Below, in pieces: positions 1 through 5,011 of a DNA stretch of 5,011 bases. Under the pieces are notes generated by a model, which ran no database searches, was not told where the DNA came from, and saw nothing but the letters and a program-made list of their open reading frames with translations. The translations under genes and the position numbers were made by a program. Origin of the DNA: an uncultured Eggerthellaceae bacterium (lineage in GTDB: Bacteria > Actinomycetota > Coriobacteriia > Coriobacteriales > Eggerthellaceae); NCBI GenBank assembly GCA_910589135.1, contig CAJUSL010000064.1, positions 1,541 through 6,551 on the forward strand, in the 5' to 3' direction. The first letter of the stretch is position 1. The number at the start of each line of letters is the position of its first letter.

Positions 1-1037
1 CGTCCCAGCAAATCGACGATCATGCCCCCCATCATCTTCGAGGCGCGCGCGTAGGGGCGCATGTCGTCGATGACCTCGGGCGGCAGTATGGTGGGGTTGA
101 TGGCCGTGGGAACGATGGAGCCTTCGAGCCCCTGCCAGACGTACTCGGCGATCTGCTCGCCCGCACGCACCTGCGCCTCCTTGGTGACCGCGCTGATGTG
201 GGGCGTGAGGATGACGTTCTCGATGCCGTGCAGAGGCGACGAGCGGCAGGGCTCCTCTTCGAAGACGTCGATGGCGGCCGCCGCGATCTTGCCGGCGGCG
301 ACGAAGTCGGCAAGCGCCTCGACGTCGTAGATGCCGGCGCGGGCGGAATTGACCAGGACGACGCCCGTCTTCATGCGGGCGAACTCCTTGCGTCCGAACA
401 TGCCCACCGTGTCGGACGTGCGCGGCAGGTGCACGGTGATGAAGTCCGCCTGCTCGATGACCTCGCCCATGTCGTCGGAGAGCTGCACTCCCAAAGACGA
501 GGCGCGCTCCTCCGAGCAGTAGGGGTCGTAGGCGACCACGTTCATGCCGAACGCGGCCGCGCGCTCGGCCACGGCGGACCCGACGCGGCCCAGGCCGAAG
601 ATGGCGAGGGTCTTGTCGTAGAGCTCGACGCCCATGAAGCGGTGGCGCTGCCACTTCCCGTCGTGCACGAGCGCGTTCGCCTGCGGGATGCGGCGCGCGG
701 CGGCAAGCATGAGCGCCATGGTGTGCTCGGCCGCCGAGATGATGTTCGAGGCGGGCGCGTTGCAGACGATGACGTCGTGCTCGGCGGCGGCCTCCAGGTC
801 GATGTTGTCGACCGTGACGCCGGCGCGGCCGATGATCTTCAGGTTTTCGGCCGCGTCGAGCAAATCGCTCGTGACGCGCGTGGCAGACCGCACGATCAGC
901 GCGTCGTAAGGACCGATGGCCGCCTTCAGGTCGTCGGGTGCAAGGTCGGGCTTGACGTCGACCTCGTAGCCGCGCCCCTCGAGCGCCTCGATCGCCTCGC
1001 GTGCGACCTCCTCTGCGACTAGAACCCTCTTGGCCAT
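1..1037 (-). CDS. serA: D-3-phosphoglycerate dehydrogenase, long (ASB/ACT-type) form; 3' end outside window
   Basis: Catalyses the first step of the phosphorylated serine pathway: NAD-dependent oxidation of 3-phosphoglycerate to 3-phosphohydroxypyruvate in the cytosol. The visible 345 residues begin MAKRVLVAEEVAREA. They show the D-2-hydroxyacid dehydrogenase fold: outer substrate lobe (about 1-100), Rossmann motif GLGRVG at 148-153 with Asp171 after the second strand, and the catalytic set Arg233 (SARAG), Glu262 (DVFEEEP) and His280 (TPHIS). As I recall it, this numbering matches the mycobacterial enzyme. After residue 310 the chain continues into what looks like the start of the intervening (ASB) domain, so a C-terminal ACT domain for serine feedback probably lies off the left edge. 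The start is fixed by a strong AGGAGG site 5 bases upstream. Several conserved active-site motif residues are unusual (see findings). It is the last visible gene of the run, 115 bases after serC. The serC neighbour makes the phosphoglycerate role much likelier than another 2-hydroxyacid dehydrogenase. Confidence 0.93.
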   Translation of the reverse strand, partial: MAKRVLVAEEVAREAIEALEGRGYEVDVKPDLAPDDLKAAIGPYDALIVRSATRVTSDLLDAAENLKIIGRAGVTVDNIDLEAAAEHDVIVCNAPASNIISAAEHTMALMLAAARRIPQANALVHDGKWQRHRFMGVELYDKTLAIFGLGRVGSAVAERAAAFGMNVVAYDPYCSEERASSLGVQLSDDMGEVIEQADFITVHLPRTSDTVGMFGRKEFARMKTGVVLVNSARAGIYDVEALADFVAAGKIAAAAIDVFEEEPCRSSPLHGIENVILTPHISAVTKEAQVRAGEQIAEYVWQGLEGSIVPTAINPTILPPEVIDDMRPYARASKMMGGMIVDLLG

Positions 1038-1042
1038 CTTCG

Positions 1043-1048
1043 CCTCCT
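1043..1048 (-). promoter_or_regulatory. Shine-Dalgarno site of serA
   Basis: The minus strand reads AGGAGG followed by 5 bases and then the ATG at 1037. This is a near-consensus ribosome binding site that decides the serA start. It is the strongest such site in the window and lies only 5 bases downstream of a possible hairpin arm ending at 1054. Confidence 0.85.
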
Positions 1049-1070
1049 CGCCTGGTGCCCAGCACCGATT

Positions 1071-1087
1071 CCGTCGCGTTGCGACGG
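1071..1087 (-). repeat. Perfect 7-bp inverted repeat upstream of serA
   Basis: On the minus strand CCGTCGC, loop AAC, GCGACGG. Flanking GCAC/GTGC bases (1087-1090 and 1062-1065) can extend the stem with a bulge on one side. It is not followed by a U-tract. It could be an RNA hairpin or, less likely, a protein-binding palindrome. Confidence 0.5.
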
Positions 1088-1152
1088 TGCCCGACCGGGA
1101 CGTCGGCCCCGCGTCCGCCGCAGCGCACCGGGGCCTTCCCTGCCGTCTGTTC

Positions 1153-2235
1153 CTATGAATGGTCCCTCTCGAACTGCGCCATGAAGTCGACCAGCGCCTG
1201 TACGCCGGCCTTGGGCATGGCGTTGTAAATGCTGGCGCGCATGCCGCCGACGCTGCGGTGGCCCTTGATGGACTGGATGCCGTGGTCTTTCGCCTCGGAC
1301 ACGAACAGCGCGTCGAGGTCGGCGTCGCCCGTGACGAACGGCACGTTCATCAGCGAGCGGCACGAGGCGTCGGCCGTGCCCTCGAACAGCTTCGACTGGT
1401 CGAGGAAGTCGTAGAGGATGGCGGCCTTGTCTTCGTTGATCTTCTTCATGGCGTCCAGGCCGCCCAGGCCCTTCAGCCACTTGAACACGAGACCGCAGAC
1501 GTAGATGCCCCAGCACGGAGGCGTGTTCGAGAGCGACTTCGCCTCGGCCTGCGTCGTGTAGCGCATGATGGTGGGCGTGAGGGGGTTGACGTCCTCGCGC
1601 ACGAGGTCGTCGCGCACGATCGCGATCACCACGCCGGCAGGCCCGACGTTCTTCTGCACGCCGCCGTAGATGACGCCGTAGTCGGCCACGTCGATGGGCT
1701 CGGACAGGAACATGGACGACACGTCGCTGACCAGCGGGATGGACCCCGTGTCGGGCAGCTTCGGGTATTTCGTGCCGTAGATCGTCTCGTTCTGGCAGAT
1801 GTAGACGTAGTCGGCGTCGGGCGAGAACTCGATGGCGTCCACGTCGGGCACGTAGGAGAAGTTCTCGTCCTCGGAGCTCGCCACGCAGCGGGCGTCGCCG
1901 TAGAGCTTGGCCTCCTTGAACGCCTTCTTCGACCAGGAGCCGGACACGATGTAGTCGGCCTTCCCGTTGCGCATGAGGTTCATCGGGATGGCGGCGAACT
2001 GCTGCGTGGCGCCGCCCTGGAGGAACAGCACGTGGTAGTTGTCCGGAATCTGCATGAGGTCGCGGATGTCCCGCTCCGCGGTCTCGATGATGTCGGCGAA
2101 CGCGGCGGAGCGGTGGGACATCTCCATCACCGACATGCCCGTGCCGTTGTAGTCGAGCATTCCGGCCTGCGCCTCGCGGAGGACCTCCTCCGGAAGCACC
2201 GCCGGACCTGCCGAAAAGTTGTAAACCCTGCCCAT
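1153..2235 (-). CDS. serC: Phosphoserine aminotransferase
   Basis: PLP-dependent transaminase that converts 3-phosphohydroxypyruvate plus glutamate to O-phosphoserine and 2-oxoglutarate, directly after the SerA step. The product is 360 residues, the usual family length, starting MGRVYNFSAGPAVLP, which is the typical SerC N-terminus. Visible marks are GGATQQF (74-80, cofactor phosphate region), the VSDVSS segment (169-174), the Schiff-base Lys195 in GGVQKNVGPAG, SNTPP (236-240) and the C-terminal GHRSVGGMRASIYNAM (325-340). An in-frame ATG at 2241 would add two residues, but AAGGGG sits directly against it, whereas it is 6 bases from the ATG at 2235. The later start is therefore preferred. The gene follows ilvC by 40 bases and precedes serA by 115, which fits co-expression of the first two serine-pathway enzymes. 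No key residue is missing. Confidence 0.96.
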   Translation of the reverse strand: MGRVYNFSAGPAVLPEEVLREAQAGMLDYNGTGMSVMEMSHRSAAFADIIETAERDIRDLMQIPDNYHVLFLQGGATQQFAAIPMNLMRNGKADYIVSGSWSKKAFKEAKLYGDARCVASSEDENFSYVPDVDAIEFSPDADYVYICQNETIYGTKYPKLPDTGSIPLVSDVSSMFLSEPIDVADYGVIYGGVQKNVGPAGVVIAIVRDDLVREDVNPLTPTIMRYTTQAEAKSLSNTPPCWGIYVCGLVFKWLKGLGGLDAMKKINEDKAAILYDFLDQSKLFEGTADASCRSLMNVPFVTGDADLDALFVSEAKDHGIQSIKGHRSVGGMRASIYNAMPKAGVQALVDFMAQFERDHS

Positions 2236-2275
2236 TAGCATCCCCTTCGAATCTTTGCCTTTGGAACGGTGCGCG
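2236..2275 (-). other. ilvC-serC gap with serC ribosome binding site
   Basis: This 40-base gap contains AAGGGG at 2242-2247 on the minus strand, 6 bases before the preferred serC ATG. I see no terminator hairpin and no promoter pair, so read-through from ilvC is expected. Confidence 0.6.
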
Positions 2276-3271
2276 CTAGTTCGACAGCCAGCTGAACATC
2301 CCGCGGATCCTCTCGCCCGTCTTCTCGATCTCGTGGTCGTTGATGGCCTCGCGCTGCTCGACGAGCCACTTGTGGCCGTTCTTGCAGTCCTGCACGAACT
2401 CCTCGGCGAAGCTGCCGTCCTGGATGCGCTTCAGGATCTCGCGCATGGCCTCGCGGCTCTGCTCGTTGATGACCTTGGGGCCGGCGTAGTACTCGCCGTA
2501 CTCGGCCGTGTTGGAGATGGAGTAGTTCATGAAGTGGATGCCGGACTCGTACATGAGGTCGACGATCATCTTCATCTCGTGGTAGCACTCGAAGTACGCG
2601 AGCTCCGGCGGATACCCCGCCTCGACCAGCGTCTCGAATCCGGCCTTCACCAGCTCGACCAGGCCGCCGCAGAGCACCGCCTGCTCGCCGAACAGGTCCT
2701 CCTCGGTCTCCTCCTTGAAGGTGGCCTTGATGACGCCGGAACGGGCCCCGCCGACGCCCCACGCGTAGGACAGCGCGATGTCCCAGGCGTCGCCGGTGGC
2801 GTCCTGCTGCACGCAGATGAGGTCGGGCACGCCGGAGCCTTCGGTGTATTGGCGGCGCACGATGTGGCCGGGACCCTTGGGCGCGCACATGATGACGTTC
2901 ACGTCCTCGGGCGGTGTGATGTAGCCGTAGTGGATGTTGAAGCCGTGGGCGAACGCGAGGGTGTCGCCAGGCTTCAGGTGCGGCGCGACGTACTCCTCGT
3001 ACACCTCGGGCTGGAGCTCGTCGGGAACCAGGATCATGATGAGGTCGGCCTCTTCGGCGGCGGTCGCCATGTCCGTGACCTTGAGCCCTGCCTCCTCGGC
3101 GGCCTCGATGGACTTGGAGCCCTCGCGCAGCCCGACGCGGACGTCGCAGCCGGAGTCCTTCAGGTTCAGCGCATGGGCGTGGCCCTGAGAGCCGTAACCG
3201 ATGACGGCGATCTTCTTGTCCTTGATGATCTGAGGGTTGCAGTCCTCTTCGTAGTAGATGGTTACAGCCAT
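2276..3271 (-). CDS. ilvC: Ketol-acid reductoisomerase, class I
   Basis: Mg-dependent isomerase and NAD(P)H reductase that turns 2-acetolactate into 2,3-dihydroxyisovalerate, and the acetohydroxybutyrate analogue into the isoleucine precursor. Its 331 residues match the short class I form. The N-terminal Rossmann domain (about 1-182) has GYGSQG at 25-30, a cofactor-specificity loop GLREGSKS at 47-54, catalytic-region His109 (FAHGFNIH) and Lys132 (CAPKGPGH). The C-terminal helical domain has the metal ligands Asp192 and Glu196 (EDLFGEQ) and Glu228 and Glu232 (ECYHEMK), with Ser253 in SISNTAEYG for substrate binding. All catalytic residues are present. The start is supported by an AAAGGA site at 3282-3287 and by the family N-terminus. 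It follows ilvN by 42 bases and uses the product of IlvBN. The Ser-bearing cofactor loop suggests NADPH preference, but dual use cannot be excluded. Confidence 0.97.
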   Translation of the reverse strand: MAVTIYYEEDCNPQIIKDKKIAVIGYGSQGHAHALNLKDSGCDVRVGLREGSKSIEAAEEAGLKVTDMATAAEEADLIMILVPDELQPEVYEEYVAPHLKPGDTLAFAHGFNIHYGYITPPEDVNVIMCAPKGPGHIVRRQYTEGSGVPDLICVQQDATGDAWDIALSYAWGVGGARSGVIKATFKEETEEDLFGEQAVLCGGLVELVKAGFETLVEAGYPPELAYFECYHEMKMIVDLMYESGIHFMNYSISNTAEYGEYYAGPKVINEQSREAMREILKRIQDGSFAEEFVQDCKNGHKWLVEQREAINDHEIEKTGERIRGMFSWLSN

Positions 3272-3313
3272 GGGTCGATCTTCCTTTCTCTGTGAATATG
3301 ACTTACATTCTAC
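3272..3313 (-). other. ilvN-ilvC gap, AT-richer than its surroundings
   Basis: This 42-base spacer carries the ilvC ribosome binding site (AAAGGA, 10 bases before the ATG). Around 3307-3312 it also has a TAGAAT hexamer on the minus strand resembling a -10 box. No acceptable -35 box lies 16-18 bases upstream, so an internal ilvC promoter is only a weak possibility. No terminator is seen. Confidence 0.4.
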
Positions 3314-3796
3314 CTATTCTTTGCTGCTGCGCGACATCGCTATCTTGCCGGTGCGCACGGTTTCCCGGATGCCGTACGCGCGCATCAGGTCCTCCAGCCC
3401 CTGCAGCTTGGCCTCGTCGCCGGTCGCCTCGATGGTGAGCGAGTTGCGGCCCACGTCGACGACGCGCGCGCGGAAGACGTCGGCGATTTGGATGATCTCG
3501 TTGCGCCTCTCGGGTGTCGCCTTCACCTTGTAGAGCACCAGCTCCCGCTCGATCGCCCCCTCGTCGGTAAGGTCGGTGATCTTGTGCACGCTGATGAGCT
3601 TGTGCAGCTGCTTGGTAATCTGCTCGTAGGCGACGTCGTCGGCATTCACCACCGCGGTGACCCGCGACTTGGTGTCGTCCTCGGTGGGGCCCACCGAAAG
3701 CGACTCGATGTTGAAGCCGCGCCGCGAAATCAGGCCCGTGACGCGCGACAGCACGCCGGGCTTGTTCTCGACGAGGACGGACAGGACGTGCTTCAT
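3314..3796 (-). CDS. ilvN: Acetohydroxyacid synthase small (regulatory) subunit
   Basis: Regulatory partner of IlvB. It activates the catalytic subunit and conveys valine feedback inhibition. The 160-residue product begins MKHVLSVLVENKPGVLSRV, the classic family N-terminus. An ACT domain covers about 2-75 and a C-terminal activation domain about 82-157, ending with the typical GIRETVRTGKIAMSR stretch. Asn11, Gly14, Ser17 and Asn29 align without gaps with the E. coli IlvH positions linked to valine binding, so the enzyme is probably valine-sensitive. An in-frame ATG at 3808 would add four residues (MGGE). The 3796 start is preferred because it gives the conserved N-terminus and has GGGAGG at 3801-3806 just upstream. 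It starts 13 bases after the ilvB stop, which suggests translational coupling and matched subunit supply. It could be labelled ilvH, but with a single pair ilvN is the neutral name. Confidence 0.96.
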   Translation of the reverse strand: MKHVLSVLVENKPGVLSRVTGLISRRGFNIESLSVGPTEDDTKSRVTAVVNADDVAYEQITKQLHKLISVHKITDLTDEGAIERELVLYKVKATPERRNEIIQIADVFRARVVDVGRNSLTIEATGDEAKLQGLEDLMRAYGIRETVRTGKIAMSRSSKE

Positions 3797-3800
3797 CTCG

Positions 3801-3806
3801 CCTCCC
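3801..3806 (-). promoter_or_regulatory. Shine-Dalgarno site of ilvN
   Basis: The minus strand reads GGGAGG, 4 bases before the ATG at 3796 and just after the ilvB stop codon. It overlaps the extra codons that the alternative ATG at 3808 would add, which favours the 3796 start. Confidence 0.6.
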
Positions 3807-3809
3807 ATG

Positions 3810-5011
3810 CTATTCCCCCTCCCCGTCCTCGGACACGGGATCCTCGGACTCGGGAGACGCGTCCGCGCGTTCTCCCTCGTCGCCAGGCTCCGCCTCCCAG
3901 CGGCCGCCGAACTGCGCGTCGATGCTCGCGCAGGGCGACGGTGCGCCGGGGGACACGCCTGCCGGCATGTCGGTGCGAACGGCGCCCACGGCCACGTCGA
4001 TGGCGCCCATGGTGTCGTCCAGCGCCGCGCCGGGCGCGACCATCGGGTAGACGCTCTGCTCGCGGGATATCTTCACGTCCAGCAGATAGGGGCCCTTCGC
4101 CGCGAGCATGCGGGCTATGGCCGCCGGCACCTCGGCCGGGCCCTCCACCCGCTCGCCCTGCCAGCCGTACGCGTCGGCGAGCTTCACGAAGTCTGGGTTC
4201 TCGTCGAGCAGCGTCTGGGAGTAGCGCCGGTCGTAGAACAGCTTCTGCCACTGATGCACCATGCCAAGCGCCCGGTTGTCGAGGATGAGCACCTTGACGG
4301 GCACCCCGTTGATGGCGGCGGTCGCCATCTCCTGCGAGTTCATCTGGAAGGAGCCGTCGCCGGCGACGCACACGACGGCCTTGCCTGGCTGCGCGATCGC
4401 GGCGCCGATGGACGCCGGGAACCCGAAGCCCATCGTCCCCAGTCCGCCCGAGGACAGGAAGCTTCGGGGAACCTCGCGGTCGATGAACTGGTGCGCCCAC
4501 ATCTGGTGCTGGCCGACCTCGGTCACGACGATCGACCTGGCGGGGTCGAGCTGCGCCGAGAGCTCCTTCATGACGAGCTCGGGGACGATCTCCGCGTCGT
4601 CGTCGCCGAGGTTGGGATGATAGAAGGGGTAGCGCTCGCGCCAGGCGTTGATGCGGTCGACCCATTCCTGGGACTGCGGGGCGGCGCCGTCCTTCTCCAG
4701 CTGCTCGAGAAGCGCGTCGAGCACGCCCTTGAGGTCGCCGACGATGGGGACCTGCGCCTCGCGCACCTTGCCGATCTCGGCCGGGTCGATGTCGATGTGG
4801 ATGACGTCGGCGTGCGGCGCGAACTCGGACAGGCGCCCTGTGACGCGGTCGGAGAAACGCGCGCCTGCCGAGACGATGAGGTCGGCCTCGGTCATGGCCA
4901 GGTTCGAGTACTTCGCGCCATGCATGCCCACGGGGCCGAGGTTCAGAGGATGCGACGCCGGGAAGGCCCCCTTGCCCATCAGCGTCGTCACCACGGGAAG
5001 CCGCATCATGT
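3810..5011 (-). CDS. ilvB: Acetohydroxyacid synthase large (catalytic) subunit; 5' end outside window
   Basis: ThDP-dependent enzyme that condenses two pyruvates to 2-acetolactate, or pyruvate with 2-oxobutyrate, the committed step of branched-chain synthesis. Only the C-terminal 399 or so residues are visible; the ATG near 5009 is internal. Counting from it, the middle (FAD-binding-fold) domain has TLMGKGAFP, GMHG, GARFSDRVTG and HIDIDPAEIGK (about 9-81). The ThDP domain runs about 145-335, with EVGQHQMWAHQ, the GDG motif at 217-219 and the Mg ligands Asp218 and Asn245 spaced 27 apart. It also has the LGMVHQWQ segment with its conserved Trp, and the usual ending VYPMVAPGAALDD. The N-terminal domain with the catalytic Glu, perhaps 200-240 residues, is missing off the edge. 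Beyond the usual end there is an unusual 64-residue acidic tail. The downstream ilvN and ilvC confirm the assignment over other ThDP enzymes. Confidence 0.96.
   Translation of the reverse strand, partial: MMRLPVVTTLMGKGAFPASHPLNLGPVGMHGAKYSNLAMTEADLIVSAGARFSDRVTGRLSEFAPHADVIHIDIDPAEIGKVREAQVPIVGDLKGVLDALLEQLEKDGAAPQSQEWVDRINAWRERYPFYHPNLGDDDAEIVPELVMKELSAQLDPARSIVVTEVGQHQMWAHQFIDREVPRSFLSSGGLGTMGFGFPASIGAAIAQPGKAVVCVAGDGSFQMNSQEMATAAINGVPVKVLILDNRALGMVHQWQKLFYDRRYSQTLLDENPDFVKLADAYGWQGERVEGPAEVPAAIARMLAAKGPYLLDVKISREQSVYPMVAPGAALDDTMGAIDVAVGAVRTDMPAGVSPGAPSPCASIDAQFGGRWEAEPGDEGERADASPESEDPVSEDGEGE
3813..4004 (-). other. Acidic low-complexity C-terminal tail of IlvB
   Basis: After the conserved family end (MVAPGAALDDTMG) the frame stays open for 64 more residues. 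The first half is rich in Ala, Val, Gly and Pro. The last 31 residues contain 13 acidic and only 2 basic residues, plus Ser, Pro and Gly, and end EDGEGE. No fold or motif is recognisable; it is probably disordered. Typical IlvB proteins end within a few to about 25 residues of the VYPMV segment, so this is an extension and not part of the catalytic domains. Confidence 0.7.

Larger units (their letters stand above)
1038..1152 (-). other. serC-serA intergenic region with structured leader potential
   Basis: This is the longest gap in the window (115 bases against 13-42 elsewhere) and is very GC-rich. It holds three perfect inverted repeats: 1105-1135 (7 bp arms, 17-base loop), 1071-1087 (CCGTCGC, loop of 3, GCGACGG) and 1054-1066 (5 bp arms, loop of 3). 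None is followed by a T-run in the direction of transcription, so none looks like a classical intrinsic terminator. I see no convincing -10/-35 pair and no supported small gene. RNA folding that tunes or insulates serA translation, or an RNA processing site, is possible but unproven. Confidence 0.5.

Noticed and set aside
198..1022. A 274-codon plus-strand frame opposite serA.
   Set aside because: The minus strand holds SerA with its Rossmann motif and catalytic triad; the plus frame is a Val/Asp/Gly/Arg-rich shadow.
1105..1135. The 7-bp GGCCCCG/CGGGGCC inverted repeat as a rho-independent terminator after serC.
   Set aside because: The loop is long (17 bases) and no T-run follows on the minus strand, so termination between serC and serA is not supported.
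1019..1516. A minus-strand frame bridging the serC end, the gap and the serA start, considered as a gene in the gap.
   Set aside because: Highly Arg-rich, overlaps both genes out of frame, and has no ribosome binding site or family resemblance.
1159..2238. A 359-codon open frame on the plus strand exactly opposite serC.
   Set aside because: Its translation is dominated by Val, Asp, His, Arg and Leu with no recognisable motif, as expected from the complement of GC-biased codons. serC is fully supported by family motifs.
2255..3295. A 346-codon plus-strand frame opposite ilvC.
   Set aside because: Same low-complexity composition as the serC shadow, no family motif, and every metal and cofactor residue of IlvC is encoded on the other strand.
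3307..3312. TAGAAT on the minus strand as the -10 box of an internal ilvC promoter.
   Set aside because: No reasonable -35 hexamer at 16-18 bases upstream; the match may be chance in a short AT-richer spacer.
3793..4665. A 290-codon minus-strand frame overlapping ilvB and the start of ilvN.
   Set aside because: Arg/Gly/Pro-rich out-of-frame reading of ilvB without motifs.
1..5011. A novel defence, mobile or otherwise undescribed system.
   Set aside because: All five coding regions are recognisable core amino acid biosynthesis genes, and no transposase, integrase, CRISPR repeat, toxin-antitoxin pair or unknown gene is seen on either strand.

Overview
The window is high-GC bacterial DNA (roughly two-thirds G+C by eye). 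It is almost fully occupied by five genes that all read on the minus strand. In transcription order (right to left) they are ilvB (3' part only, 5' end beyond the right edge), ilvN, ilvC, serC and serA (5' part only, 3' end beyond the left edge). Gaps are 13, 42, 40 and 115 bases, with no convincing terminator between genes, so a single operon is likely.

The first three genes encode the shared core of branched-chain amino acid synthesis. IlvB/IlvN is acetohydroxyacid synthase (catalytic and valine-sensing subunits), and IlvC is ketol-acid reductoisomerase, the next step toward valine, leucine and isoleucine. The last two genes encode consecutive steps of the phosphorylated serine pathway. SerA oxidises 3-phosphoglycerate to 3-phosphohydroxypyruvate, and SerC transaminates that to phosphoserine. 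No serB, ilvD or ilvE lies inside the window.

The gene grouping and protein character point to the phylum Actinomycetota. SerA is close in layout and active-site numbering to the long mycobacterial-type enzyme. A Coriobacteriia/Eggerthellales gut anaerobe is my best guess, but this is inference by resemblance and not proven by the sequence.

This is mainly an ordinary core-metabolism region. I found no mobile element, CRISPR array, tRNA, rRNA or unknown defence-like system. Four things deserve a second look: an acidic, low-complexity C-terminal tail of about 64 residues on IlvB; a serC-serA gap with four alternating complementary 5-mers that could form mutually exclusive hairpins just before the serA ribosome binding site; several unusual residues in the conserved SerA active-site motifs; and the fusion of the branched-chain and serine pathways into one transcriptional run. 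Long plus-strand reading frames opposite serA, serC and ilvC are best explained as GC-codon-bias shadows.
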